A stretch of DNA of 64,000 nt, taken from positions 7,192,001 to 7,256,000 of the forward strand of contig NZ_CP059399.1 of the NCBI RefSeq assembly GCF_013744875.1, written 5' to 3'. The translations under genes and the position numbers were made by a program. Below, one piece after another: positions 1-9,100 of this stretch. The notes below the pieces were generated by a model. It was not told where the DNA came from, did no database searches, and saw only the letters and a list, made by a program, of their open reading frames with translations. Numbering within the stretch: the first letter of the stretch is position 1; the number at the start of each line of letters is the position of its first letter. The stretch is from Nocardia huaxiensis. GTDB lineage: Bacteria; Actinomycetota; Actinomycetes; Mycobacteriales; Mycobacteriaceae.

Positions 1-265
1 GCGCCGACGTAACAGTGTGGTGCGCCTGCTCATTGGCGCTGGTGACCGTGGTGTCCGCGGCATTGCGGGCATCGGTGACGATCTTGTCGCGGTGATCGAG
101 CACGTCCTGGGCGTCGTCGAGTTCACCGGGCAGCGCCTCGCGCACGTCGTCGAGCAGCTCGAGCACCTCGCCGCGGGGCACGATGCAGTTGCGAGTCGGC
201 GGGATGCCCCGCGCCTCTTCGATGATGGCGACGAGTTCGTCGAGGGCTTCGAATACCCGGTACAT
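1..265 (-). CDS. DivIVA-domain coiled-coil protein (Rv2927c-like), 3' end outside the window
   Basis: The reverse strand reads from an ATG at 265 with MYRVFEALDELV at the N-terminus, followed by a charged helical stretch (GEVLELLDDVREALPGELD, then AQDVLDHRDKIV). It stays open to the window edge, so about 88 residues are visible. I recognise the conserved actinobacterial protein that lies near coaD and rnc and is related to DivIVA/Wag31 cell-pole proteins. Its exact job is not settled; a structural or scaffold role in cell division or growth is an inference. The frame on the opposite strand over the same bases is a shadow. Confidence 0.75.
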   Translation of the reverse strand, partial: MYRVFEALDELVAIIEEARGIPPTRNCIVPRGEVLELLDDVREALPGELDDAQDVLDHRDKIVTDARNAADTTVTSANEQAHHTVTSA

Positions 266-465
266 ACTGCTACCCCACTTCCTGCCAGGCTCGCGGCGAG
301 CCGCTCTCCGCTTGTTCGTCAGTCTGCCCCGAAGGGCGCTGTCAAGCCCGTTCGCGCCCGGCGTGTCGCACCCCTGTTTCACACACCACAAAAACAAGTG
401 GAGGAAACGCCTCCAGTTGGTGTTACATTCTTTGAACAAGTGTGAGGGCAACGACGCCGGAGATG

Positions 466-495
466 TTGACAAGTTTTGTTTGTTCAGTCGATACT
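466..495 (+). promoter_or_regulatory. Promoter of the GtrA-like gene
   Basis: A consensus -35 box TTGACA (466-471) is followed after 18 bases by GATACT (490-495), a good -10 box. Transcription would start near 502. This rules out the GTG at 442 as the gene start and favours the ATG codons at 547 or 559. Confidence 0.6.
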
Positions 496-500
496 GAACA
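481..500 (+). promoter_or_regulatory. Perfect palindromic operator over the -10 box
   Basis: TGTTCAGT and ACTGAACA form a perfect 8-bp inverted repeat around CGAT. It covers the -10 box of the GtrA promoter, the position expected for a repressor site. The cognate regulator is not adjacent and cannot be named from the window. Confidence 0.6.
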
Positions 501-558
501 CGCAGTACGAGATGAGCACTCCGCCGGGCCGAGCCCGACGTGTTCGATGGGAAAGACA

Positions 559-1077
559 ATGGCTGTCCTGGATATCCCGCAGCGGGCCGCGATCCTGCCC
601 GTGCCGACGCTGGCGCACACCTACGCGTACGGCTTCGAGGCTGCCCGCACCGGCTGGACCCGCCACAGCGGACGCGTCGGGACCTGGCTGCGCAGCGAAC
701 ACGCCCTCGCCCAGCTCATTCGCTTCGCACTGGTCGGCGGGCTCAGCAATATCGGCTACCTGATGCTGTTCCTGGCCTTCTACGGCGGCGGCGTGCAGCT
801 GGCCAATCTGGCCGGGTCGGTCGTGAGCACCGCGCTCGCCAATGAACTGCACCGGCGGCTGACCTTCCACGCGGCCGGCCGGGTCAACTGGTTCACCGCG
901 CAGATCGAGGGCGGCGGGCTGGCGCTGGCCGGGCTGGCGATCACCTCGGGCGGACTGGCCGTGCTGGGAAATGTGGCTCCCGGACTGACCGATATCGCGC
1001 AGGCGGCGGCCGTGCTGGCCATCACCGCGGCGGTGGGTGCGCTGCGGTTCCTGACGCTGCGGCTGTGGGTGTTCTGA
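559..1077 (+). CDS. GtrA family polyprenol-linked sugar membrane protein
   Basis: About 172 residues with four hydrophobic segments and the GtrA signature (LIRFALVGGLSNIGYL at the first helix; ALRFLTLRLWVF at the end). GtrA-family proteins are thought to help move or present polyprenyl-phosphate-linked sugars for cell-envelope glycan assembly. I chose the ATG at 559 because GGGAAAG lies 3 bases upstream; the in-frame ATG at 547 is the alternative. The gene stands alone, with its own promoter and operator upstream and a strong terminator downstream. Glycan target unknown. Confidence 0.85.
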   Translation: MAVLDIPQRAAILPVPTLAHTYAYGFEAARTGWTRHSGRVGTWLRSEHALAQLIRFALVGGLSNIGYLMLFLAFYGGGVQLANLAGSVVSTALANELHRRLTFHAAGRVNWFTAQIEGGGLALAGLAITSGGLAVLGNVAPGLTDIAQAAAVLAITAAVGALRFLTLRLWVF

Positions 1078-1102
1078 GCCCAACCTTCGAACACGACCTT
1101 TC

Positions 1103-1140
1103 GCCGAAACCTCGCACTTGGTGCGAGGTTTCGGCATTTT
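1103..1140 (+). terminator. Intrinsic terminator after the GtrA gene
   Basis: A perfect 15-bp stem (1103-1117 with 1121-1135) closes on a TTG loop and is followed by ATTTT. Confidence 0.85.
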
Positions 1141-1212
1141 CGGGGAAAGGGGAACCGGGCTCGGAGTGTCGGCGTCCAAGACTGCATCAACCGATCTGAG
1201 AGGGGTTCGGAA

Positions 1213-2202
1213 ATGCGGGGACGGGCATGCCTGGGCGGACGGCAAGCGGTCATGGCCGCGGCGGGCGATGCGGTACGCGCGCAGGACATTTCGGCGGGGA
1301 CGGTCGCACGACGGCACTGTGCGACGCCATCGCGGCGCATCCGGCCGGTGATCGACGGCCAGGACAGTCCCTTCGACAGACACCGGCTGCTGATCGAGGC
1401 GATCCTGCCCGAGATGGCAGGGCAGGCGGTGGTGAGCCATCAGTCGGCGGCCGTGCTGTACGGGACCACGCTGTGGCGGGCTCCGCTGGATCGGGTGTGC
1501 GTGACGCGGAATCGGCGGGGCGGCGGGCGAATTCGGCCGCATACGTGGGTGCAGGGGTCGCCGGTGGACTCGGTGAGCGAGATCGGCGGGTTCCTGGTGA
1601 CGACGCCCGCGCGCACGGTGGTGGATCTGGCATTGACGCTGCCGTTCGACGCGGCGGTGGTGGCCGGGGACTCGCTGGCCGGGACATTCGGGCTGACGCG
1701 TGCGGACCTGGAGCACGAGCTGGGGCTGGCACGGCGCAAGCACGGAATCGCCCAGGCCAAAAGGGTTGTCGCGTTTCTGGACGGGCGCAGTCAGAGCGCC
1801 GGGGAGTCATTGAGCCGGGTGCTGATCCGGCGGCTGGGGCTGCCCGCGCCGCGCTCACAGGGCAATGTCCTCACACCCGATGGCCGTTTCGTGGGGCGCG
1901 TCGACTTCTACTACGAAAACGCCGGTGTGCTTTGCGAATTCGACGGGCGCACGCGATACGGACGGCTGCTGCGCCCCGGGCAGAGCGCGGCCGAGGCCGT
2001 CGCGAAGGAGCAGACGCGGGAGAACTATCTGCGCGCCTTGGGTTTTCAGGTGGTGCGCTGGACCTGGGACGACCTCATCGGCAGCGGGATCGCACATCGG
2101 CTCAGCACGGCGCTGGCGCACGGCCGCCGGCACGCGCCGGACGGCCGCGTCGAACCCGCTCCCGCCGTGGAACCCCGTCGGGTCGTGGCACATTCGCTGT
2201 GA
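1213..2202 (+). CDS. AbiEi antitoxin-like / DUF559 endonuclease-like protein
   Basis: 329 residues; the ATG at 1213 follows GAGAGGGG by a suitable gap. The middle part (VVSHQSAAVLYG, then TTPARTVVDLAL) matches the large actinobacterial family annotated as AbiEi-like. The C-terminal part has the DUF559/Vsr-like pattern: GRVDFYYENAGVLCEFDG, then EQTRENYLRALGFQVVRWTWDDL split across a short spacer. D and E residues there could form a PD-(D/E)XK-type site, but nuclease activity is unproven in this family. No AbiEii-type toxin partner is adjacent. Such genes are common and often solitary in Nocardia and Rhodococcus. Confidence 0.7.
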   Translation: MRGRACLGGRQAVMAAAGDAVRAQDISAGTVARRHCATPSRRIRPVIDGQDSPFDRHRLLIEAILPEMAGQAVVSHQSAAVLYGTTLWRAPLDRVCVTRNRRGGGRIRPHTWVQGSPVDSVSEIGGFLVTTPARTVVDLALTLPFDAAVVAGDSLAGTFGLTRADLEHELGLARRKHGIAQAKRVVAFLDGRSQSAGESLSRVLIRRLGLPAPRSQGNVLTPDGRFVGRVDFYYENAGVLCEFDGRTRYGRLLRPGQSAAEAVAKEQTRENYLRALGFQVVRWTWDDLIGSGIAHRLSTALAHGRRHAPDGRVEPAPAVEPRRVVAHSL

Positions 2203-2278
2203 AGCGCGCCTTCGGTGGGTGGTCGGCTCGCGCCCGCGGGTGTGCGGGCGCGAGAAGCGAGCTCGCCTGGGGGTGAAT

Positions 2279-2764
2279 TCAGCTGCGCCGCTCGGCAATC
2301 CGCTCCAGCAGCCGCTTGTGCACGCCCGGCGAGAGCAGGTCGGCGATGTCGCCCCCGTAGGAGGCTACTTCTTTCACCAGCGAGCTGGACACATAGCTGT
2401 AGCGCGGATTGGTCGCGATGAAGAAGGTGTCGATGCCGGTGAGCTTGCGGTTCATCTGCGCCATCTGCAGCTCGTAACCGAAGTCGGTGGCATCCCGCAG
2501 CCCCTTCACAATGGCCGTGATGCCCTGCTGCTTGGCGTAATCCACCAGCAGGCCCTGCCACGAGTCCACCCGCACATTGGGGAATTCCGAGGTGGCCTCG
2601 CGCAGCATTTCGAGGCGCTCCTCGATGCTGAACATCCCCTGCTTCTTGGGGTTGATCGACACGAGCACGACCACATCGTCGAACTGCTGCGCCGTCCGCC
2701 CGATCACATCGACATGTCCAAGGGTCACCGGGTCATACGAGCCCGGGCACACTGCTCCAGCCAT
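2279..2764 (-). CDS. coaD: Phosphopantetheine adenylyltransferase
   Basis: 161 residues, the usual length. It catalyses the fourth step of coenzyme A synthesis, joining 4'-phosphopantetheine to AMP from ATP. The nucleotidyltransferase signature [10 protein letters not shown] is at residues 8-17, the KGLRDATDF segment lies in the middle, and [12 protein letters not shown] corresponds to the family's ISSTxIR region. In mycobacteria coaD sits next to rsmD; here about 2.7 kb of other genes separate the two. Confidence 0.97.
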   Translation of the reverse strand: MAGAVCPGSYDPVTLGHVDVIGRTAQQFDDVVVLVSINPKKQGMFSIEERLEMLREATSEFPNVRVDSWQGLLVDYAKQQGITAIVKGLRDATDFGYELQMAQMNRKLTGIDTFFIATNPRYSYVSSSLVKEVASYGGDIADLLSPGVHKRLLERIAERRS

Positions 2765-2773
2765 GGCCGCACG

Positions 2774-3493
2774 CTACCGCACGTCCGGTTCGCTGCCGAT
2801 GCTCCGGTCACCCCGCTGCTCCCGCCAACTCCGATAGCCGCGATGCGCCACGATCGCGCCGAGCACCGCGGTCACACACCACACCGCGATCGCCGCATAC
2901 GCCAGCCCCGCATTCAGCTCCCCGATCGAGGCCCCCAGCGCCGTGTACACGAACGCCCGCGGCGCGGACCCGATGAACGCCCCCACCGCCATCTGCCACA
3001 CCGGAATCCCGAAGGCCCCGAACGCGTATGCCGCCATCGCATCCGAAATCCCCGGCACGAACCGCTGCCCCACGACCGCCCACAGTCCGTACTTCTGCAC
3101 CTGCGCGTCGATCCGCTCGGCCCGCTCCTCCCCCAGCACCCCGCGCACACTCCCCCGCCCGGCCCTGGATCCGAGAAACGCGGCCGTGGCGGCGGTGCCC
3201 ACCGTGGCCCCCAGCGTCACGAACGTTCCCACGAACGCCCCGAACAGAATCCCGCTCCCCGCGGCGAGAATCGGCCCCGGCACGAAGACAGCCCCCAGCC
3301 CCGCTGCCACCACGCCGTACACGACAGGCGCGATCGGCCCTGTCTCCCCGACCATCTCGCGAATCCGCCCGACATCGATCACCCGGGCAATGGCCACCAG
3401 ATAGAACATCCCGAGCAGGAAGACAGCGAACACGCCCAGCCGCACCCAGTGCCGCCACGCCCCGCCCGCCACCGATCCATCGCTGTCAGTCAT
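2774..3493 (-). CDS. TVP38/TMEM64 (DedA-related) membrane protein
   Basis: About 239 residues with five to six hydrophobic helices and the SNARE-associated PF09335 pattern (VFVPGPILAAGSGILFG, then VGQRFVPGISDAMAAYAFG). Family members are inner-membrane proteins linked to lipid transport; the substrate here is unknown. I chose the ATG at 3493; an ATG at 3511 would overlap the remnant gene upstream. It lies 9 bp before coaD on the same strand, so the two may be co-transcribed. Confidence 0.85.
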   Translation of the reverse strand: MTDSDGSVAGGAWRHWVRLGVFAVFLLGMFYLVAIARVIDVGRIREMVGETGPIAPVVYGVVAAGLGAVFVPGPILAAGSGILFGAFVGTFVTLGATVGTAATAAFLGSRAGRGSVRGVLGEERAERIDAQVQKYGLWAVVGQRFVPGISDAMAAYAFGAFGIPVWQMAVGAFIGSAPRAFVYTALGASIGELNAGLAYAAIAVWCVTAVLGAIVAHRGYRSWREQRGDRSIGSEPDVR

Positions 3494-3497
3494 GCGG

Positions 3498-4263
3498 TCA
3501 TGGTCGCGCATCCATCCTGGCGATGACGCGGTGGCCGAGGTTGTGAAAGGGTTTCTCGATCCAGCGATAGCTCAGGGCGGCCAGGCCGATCGAGGTGAGC
3601 ATCCACGTGGACCAGGTGAGCCAGGAGGCGGGGATGCCGGCGACCGAGACCTTCCACTGGGGGACGGCCTGCAGGACGAGGGTGTGCATCAGGTACAGCG
3701 AGTAGCTGATGCGGCCCAGGAACAGCAGCGGGCTCGGGAAAGCGTAGCGGCGCAACAGGTAGAACACGGCGAAGAACAGGTAGGCGCCGACGATGGTGAA
3801 GGCTTCCTTCTTCCAGGTGACCCAGGCGCCGGTGTGCGTAAGAAGAAGACGCCCCAGCCGAGTTTGGGGCTGATCTCGCCCGCGGTCATGCGGTAGAGCA
3901 CTGTACCGACGAACATGGTGGCGAAGATCGCGGTGGTGTAGCCCGAGGGTCCGGGCTGGTTGAGCACCAGCGGAACGGTCAGCGCGGCGAGCAGGATCGC
4001 GGCGACCGCCGAGCGGCGGGTGGTGACCTGGGTGGCGAAGAACACCGCGATCGCCACCGTCGCGACCATCACGAGCAGGCGGGTGTCCCTGCTCGTTCGC
4101 CGGGGTATCCCAGTGTCTGCCAATAGGATCCGCCGTTCCAGCCGGTGTCGTAGGCGCGGAGGCCGGCGAAACCGGTGATATCGCCTATGGTGCTGCCGAC
4201 ATTGCTCCGGAACTCGCCGGTCAACCAACGAAATGCGACATTAACGGCTGATTCGGGTGGCAA
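3498..4263 (-). pseudogene. Acyltransferase family 3 remnant (two frameshifts, no N-terminus)
   Basis: Three reading frames carry consecutive pieces of one integral-membrane acyltransferase (OafA-like). The first is 4263 to about 4090 (AFRWLTGEFRSNVGSTIGD, then GLRAYDTGWNGG). The second is about 4090 to 3840 (VATVAIAVFFATQVTTRRS, then FATMFVGTVLYRMTAGE). The third is about 3838 to 3498 (AYLFFAVFYLLRRYAF, then SLYLMHTLVLQAV). Small indels near 4090 and 3840 cause the shifts. The usual N-terminal half, including the catalytic-His region, is absent; the coding similarity stops where the toxin-antitoxin promoter begins. A sequencing error could explain a shift but not the missing half. Confidence 0.75.
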
Positions 4264-4275
4264 GGCACGGCGAGG

Positions 4276-4294
4276 GTATAGTCATTCCTATACT
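4276..4294 (+). promoter_or_regulatory. Toxin-antitoxin promoter with palindromic operator
   Basis: GTATAG (4276-4281) and CTATAC (4288-4293) form a perfect inverted repeat with a 6-base spacer. The right arm overlaps a TATACT -10 box (4289-4294). The toxin ATG at 4303 is only 8 bases further, so the transcript may be leaderless. This is the layout expected for autorepression by the XRE antitoxin. Confidence 0.65.
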
Positions 4295-4302
4295 TCGCCG
4301 TC

Positions 4303-4668
4303 ATGGCGGACCAGGAGTGGGATATCTACATCGTCGACGAGGTAAGGCAATGGATCGAGCGTCTCGACGAGCCGACCTTCCGCCGCGTAGTGGAAGCCAT
4401 CGACGCCCTCGCCGATGGCGGACCGGGGTTGGGTCGTCCGCTGGTCGACTCAATTGCCGGTTCCAAGGTCTCGAATATGAAAGAGCTCCGTCCCGGAACC
4501 GTACGGATCCTTTTCGCGTTCGATCCGTGGCGGTCGAGCGTACTGCTCGCGGCGGGCGACAAAGTCCACCAATGGAACTCGTGGTATCAGACCGCGATTC
4601 CACTGGCGGAGCGACGATATGAGTCCTACCTGCGCGAGCGCGGCGAGGAAGAGGAGGGATTGCGATGA
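4303..4668 (+). CDS. HigB-like toxin (RelE/ParE superfamily, Gp49/PF05973)
   Basis: 121 residues. The family pattern is clear: VEAIDALADGGPGLGRPLVDS, then MKELRPGTVRILFAFDP and LAAGDKVHQWNSWYQ. HigB-type toxins are ribosome-dependent mRNA interferases; that activity is inferred here. The stop overlaps the next start by four bases (ATGA), so toxin and antitoxin are translationally coupled, with the toxin first as in higBA loci. Confidence 0.9.
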   Translation: MADQEWDIYIVDEVRQWIERLDEPTFRRVVEAIDALADGGPGLGRPLVDSIAGSKVSNMKELRPGTVRILFAFDPWRSSVLLAAGDKVHQWNSWYQTAIPLAERRYESYLRERGEEEEGLR

Positions 4669-4982
4669 GCGGACATGTGCGTTGGCAAGACATTCGAGCC
4701 GAAATGGTGGATCGGGCAGGTGGCGAAGCTGCGGTTGCCAAGGGGAAGGACGAACTGCTCGCTCAGGTTCGCGGACAGCGGCTCGCCGATATCCGGCGCA
4801 GACGTGGGTTGACTCAACTGCAGGTCGCCGACCGGATGGGTGTCACGAAGGGGCGAGTTTCGCAGATCGAGCAAGGCACTGTCACCGGCCAGGAAGTTCT
4901 CGCACGGTATGCGCTGGCATTGGGCGGCCGACTCCATCAGTCGATCTACTTCGATGACGGGGATATCGTCGCTATCGCCTGA
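4665..4982 (+). CDS. HigA-like XRE-family antitoxin
   Basis: 105 residues. A helix-turn-helix lies at about residues 38-75 (LADIRRRRGLTQLQVADRM, then GVTKGRVSQIEQG). It should bind and neutralise the toxin and repress the operon through the palindrome at 4276-4293. It overlaps the toxin gene by four bases and ends 11 bp before a perfect hairpin. Confidence 0.92.
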   Translation: MSGHVRWQDIRAEMVDRAGGEAAVAKGKDELLAQVRGQRLADIRRRRGLTQLQVADRMGVTKGRVSQIEQGTVTGQEVLARYALALGGRLHQSIYFDDGDIVAIA

Positions 4983-4993
4983 TTGCGTCGGCA

Positions 4994-5029
4994 CTCCGCA
5001 GCAACACACAAGGGTGTGTTGCTGCGGAG
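4994..5029 (+). terminator. Hairpin terminator of the toxin-antitoxin operon
   Basis: A perfect 16-bp stem (4994-5009 with 5014-5029) closes on an AAGG tetraloop. There is no U-run, so this could be a Rho-independent terminator of the actinobacterial I-shaped type. Confidence 0.7.
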
Positions 5030-5045
5030 TCGCTGTGGGGTGGGC

Positions 5046-5447
5046 GTGGATGATGTGGGCGTGTGGGATACGCGCGTTGCCGATACCGACTGTGATCGGC
5101 TGGTCCGGGTTTTCGCTGCGCTGCGTGGTCGGCAGGTCGCGGCGCTACACAGTGCGGGGCAGGAGATGAGTCAGGGGCTCGCCGAGGTGGACGAGTTGCT
5201 GGCGGGGGCGCCGGAGTTCATCGGGTACTGCTTCTATCACCGGGACGATGTGGAGCGGGCCATCGCCGGGGGTGGGCTGTATATCGCGTTCGGGCCGCGG
5301 GATCCGGAGGTGGAGGAGACCGAGGGGCCGGCGATCGGGCGGATCGTGGTGGAGGAGCTCACCAAGGCCGGGCTCACCACGAGCTGGGACGGCACCTTCG
5401 AGCAGCGGATCCTCATCGAATCATTCCACTGGAACCAGACGTTCTGA
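5046..5447 (+). CDS. DUF6891 domain protein
   Basis: About 133 residues from a GTG at 5046, placed downstream of the preceding hairpin; a GTG at 5040 is also possible. The C-terminal half matches proteins annotated DUF6891 (EFIGYCFYHRDDVERA, then GGGLYIAFGP and TSWDGTFEQRILIESFHW). Function is unknown. It shares the insertion with the toxin-antitoxin pair but is separated from it by a terminator. Confidence 0.65.
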   Translation: MDDVGVWDTRVADTDCDRLVRVFAALRGRQVAALHSAGQEMSQGLAEVDELLAGAPEFIGYCFYHRDDVERAIAGGGLYIAFGPRDPEVEETEGPAIGRIVVEELTKAGLTTSWDGTFEQRILIESFHWNQTF

Positions 5448-5472
5448 ATCGTTGGAGTCGGACGTTCCGAAC

Positions 5473-5502
5473 CCCGTGCGGTGTCGGTCGAGGCCGCACG
5501 GG
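5473..5502 (-). terminator. Hairpin downstream of rsmD
   Basis: CCCGTGCGG (5473-5481) pairs with CCGCACGGG (5494-5502) around a 12-base loop, just past the rsmD stop. It may serve both converging genes. Confidence 0.5.
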
Positions 5503-5510
5503 CCAGGTGA

Positions 5511-6068
5511 TTACTTCTCGTATTCGGCCAGATCGATGCGGGTTTCGCCGTAGGTGCGCGACTTCTGCGGGAGATAGCCTGCGGGCCACGGGATTTCGGG
5601 GGAACGGGTGGAGCGTTCGACGACGATGAGCGAATCCTCGTGCAGCCAGCCGTTTTCCGAGAGGGCCGTGAGGTCGGCGACCACATCGGACACCTCGAGG
5701 GCATACGGCGGGTCGGAGAAGATCAGGTCATACGGCGCGCTGGGCGGGGTCGCGAGGACGCTGGAGACCGTGCCCTGGCGCAGGTCCGCGCCGGGCAGGC
5801 CGAGGTCGCCGATATTGCCGCGAATGACCGCCGCCGCCTTGCGGTCGGATTCGACCAGCAGGGCGTGAGATGCGCCGCGGGACAATGCTTCCAGGCCCAG
5901 GGCGCCCGATCCGGCGTAGATGTCGAGGACGCGCGCGCCGTCGAAATCCATGCGCGCGTGCAGCAGGCTGAACAGCGCCTCGCGGACGCGGTCGGAGGTG
6001 GGCCGGGTGCCGGCGGGCGGGACGCGCAGGCGGCGGCCGCCCGCGGTCCCCGCGACAATGCGCGTCAT
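5511..6068 (-). CDS. rsmD: 16S rRNA (guanine966-N2)-methyltransferase
   Basis: 185 residues. It methylates G966 of 16S rRNA with S-adenosylmethionine. Visible signatures are GTAGGRRL near the N-terminus, the SAM-binding LDIYAGSGALGLEALSRG and the catalytic SDPPY motif at about residues 117-121. It follows pyc on the same strand. The 67-base gap contains two overlapping hairpins, the second ending next to its start codon. Confidence 0.96.
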   Translation of the reverse strand: MTRIVAGTAGGRRLRVPPAGTRPTSDRVREALFSLLHARMDFDGARVLDIYAGSGALGLEALSRGASHALLVESDRKAAAVIRGNIGDLGLPGADLRQGTVSSVLATPPSAPYDLIFSDPPYALEVSDVVADLTALSENGWLHEDSLIVVERSTRSPEIPWPAGYLPQKSRTYGETRIDLAEYEK

Positions 6069-6118
6069 GGCCGGGCCGCCGATCCACGGCCCGGCCGCCG
6101 CTGGGCAGCGGCGGCCGG
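6069..6118 (-). promoter_or_regulatory. Two mutually exclusive hairpins between pyc and rsmD
   Basis: Read on the minus strand, hairpin A pairs 6118-6106 with 6103-6091 (13 bp perfect). Hairpin B pairs 6096-6087 with 6078-6069 (10 bp perfect). They share 6091-6096, so only one can form. A looks like the pyc terminator; B lies directly before the rsmD start and would bury its ribosome-binding site. No leader peptide or ligand pocket was recognised. Confidence 0.45.
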
Positions 6119-6135
6119 TAGCGGTGCGGGAGCGC

Positions 6136-9100
6136 TCATTCCGCGGCGGCCTCGGTGAGGTTGACGTCGACCAGCAGGTCTCCGCCCTCCACCTGCTGCA
6201 CCTTGCCGATGGCGACCCGGCGCACCAGGCCCGAGCGCGGCGCGGTGATGGCGGCCTCCATCTTCATGGCCTCGATGGTGCCGATGGTGTCTCCGGCGGA
6301 GACCGAATCGCCTTCGGACACAGCCAGAGTCACGACGCCCGCGAACGGCGCGGCAATGTGGCCCGGGTTGGTCCTGTCGGCCTTCTCGGCGGCGGGCACC
6401 TCGCTGGCGATGGAGCGGTCGCGGACCGTGATCGGCCGCAGCTGGCCGTTGAGGATGCACATGACCGTGCGCATGCCGCGCTCGTCCGGCTCGGAGATGG
6501 CCTCCAGGCCGATGAGCAGGGTGACGCCCTTCTCCAGCTGCACGCGGTGTTCTTCGTCGTGGCGCAGGCCGTAGAAGAACTGGTTGGCCGACAGGCCGGT
6601 GGTGTCGCCGAACTTCTCCCGGTGCGCGAGGAATTCGGCGGTCGGGCCGGGGAACAGCAGCCGGTTGAGGGTGGCGCGGCGTTCGGCGGAGGTGCCGCCC
6701 AGACCCTTCTCGTCCTCGGCGGTGAGCTGGGTTTCCGGCTTGGCCGGGCCACGGCCCGCCAGCGCGCGGCTGCGGAACGGTTCGGGCCAGCCACCGGCCG
6801 GGGTGCCGAGTTCGCCACGGAGGAAACCGATTACGGAGTCCGGGATGTCGTAGCGGGCCGGGTCGGCGGCGAAGTCCTCGACGTCGACGCCGGTGCCGAC
6901 GAGCGCCAGCGCGAGATCACCGACGACCTTGGAGGACGGGGTGACCTTGACCAGGCGGCCCAGCAGCCGGTCCGCCGCAGCGTATTTGGCCTCGACCTCT
7001 TCGAACTGGTCGCCGAGACCCAGGGCGATGGCCTGCTGGCGCAGGTTCGACAGCTGACCGCCCGGGATCTCGTGGTGGTAGACGCGCCCCGTCGGCCCCG
7101 GCAGCCCGGATTCGAACGGCGCGTAGACGCGGCGCAGCGACTCCCAGTACGGCTCGAGGTCGCACACGTTCTGGAGGTTCAGCCCCGTGTCGTGGGGCGA
7201 ATTCGCCGCCGCCGCAACGATTGCCGAGAGCGCGGGCTGCGAGGTGGTGCCCGCCATGGGCGCGGACGCGCCGTCCACCGCGTCGGCTCCGGCCTGCCAG
7301 GCCGCCAGGTAGGTGGCCAGCTGACCGCCCGGGGTGTCGTGGGTGTGCACGTGCACCGGCAGGTCGAACTCCCGCCGCAGGGCGGTGACCAGCGTGTGCG
7401 CGGCGGGAGCGCGCAGCAGACCGGCCATATCCTTGATGCCGATGATGTGCGCGCCCGCGTCGACGATCTCCTCGGCGAGCTTGAGGTAGTAGTCGAGCGT
7501 GTAGAGGTTCTCGTTCGGGTTGGACAGGTCGCCGGTGTAGCTCAGCGCGACTTCCGCTACGGCGGTGCCGGTTTCGCGCACGGCGTCGATGGCGGGCCGC
7601 ATCTGGTCGACATTGTTCAGAGCGTCGAAGATGCGGAAGATGTCGATGCCGGTCGCGGTGGCCTCGGAAACGAATGCGCGCGTGACCTTTTCGGGGTACG
7701 GCGTGTAGCCGACGGTATTGCGTCCGCGCAGCAGCATCTGCAGGTTGATGTTCGGGATCGCCTCGCGCAGGGCGGCCAGGCGCTCCCACGGGTCCTCGTA
7801 GAGGAAGCGCAGCGCCACGTCATAGGTTGCGCCGCCCCAGCATTCGATGGACAGCAGCTCGGGCGTCATGCGCGCCACATGCCCGGCCACATCGAGCAGG
7901 CCGTTGGTGCGCACGCGGGTGGCCAGCAGCGACTGGTGCGCGTCACGGAAGGTGGTGTCGGTGACGGCCACGCCCTCGCGCGTGCGCAGCCAGTTCGCGA
8001 AACCCTCCGGGCCGAGCTCGAGCAGCTTCTGCCGGGTTCCGGGCGGCGGCGGCACCGTCATATCGAGGGCCGGCAGCTTGTCGTGCGGGTACAGCTTGGT
8101 GGGCCGCGAGCCGTGCGGCTTGTTGACGGTAACGTCGGCCAGATAGTTGAGGATCTTGGTGCCGCGGTCGGCCGAGGACTTGAGCGTCAGCAGCTGCGGC
8201 CGCTCATCGATGAACGACGTGGTGACCTTGCCCGCGCGGAAGTCCGGGTCGTCCAGCACCGCGTTCAGGAACGGAATGTTGGTCGTCACGCCACGAATAC
8301 GGAACTCCGCCACGGCACGACGCGCCCGCGCGATCGCGGTCTGAAAGTCACGCCCCCGGCAGGTCAGCTTGACCAGCATGGAGTCGAAGTAGGCGCCCAC
8401 CTCGGCGCCGACATTCGCGCCGCCGTCCAGGCGCACGCCCGCGCCGCCCGGCGAGCGGTAACCGGTGATGCGGCCGGTGTCGGGGCGGAAGCCGTTGGCC
8501 GGATCCTCGGTGGTGATGCGGCATTGCAGCGCCGCGCCGCGGATGGTGATCGAATCCTGGCTCAGACCAAGGTCTTCCAGGGATTCGCCGCCGGCGATGC
8601 GCATCTGCGACTGCACCAGGTCGACATCGGTGATCTCCTCGGTCACCGTGTGCTCCACCTGGATTCGCGGGTTCATCTCGATGAACACGTGATTGCCGCG
8701 CTCGTCGAGCAGGAATTCCACGGTGCCCGCGCAGCTGTAGCCGATCTGGCGGGCGAAGGCCACGGCGTCGGCGCAAATGCGGTCGCGCAGTTCGGGATCC
8801 AGGTTCGGCGCGGGCGCGAGCTCGATCACCTTCTGATGCCGGCGCTGCAGCGAACAGTCGCGCTCGTAGAGGTGGATGACATTGCCGTGCTGGTCGGCGA
8901 GGATCTGCACCTCGATGTGGCGGGGGTTGACCACCGCCTGCTCCAGGAACACGGTCGGATCGCCGAACGCGGATTCGGCCTCCCGCGAGGCGGCCTCGAT
9001 GGCCTCACGCAGTTGCGCGGGATCGGTGACCCGGCGCATACCGCGCCCGCCGCCGCCCGCGACCGCCTTGACGAAGATCGGGAACTGCATGGACTCCGAG

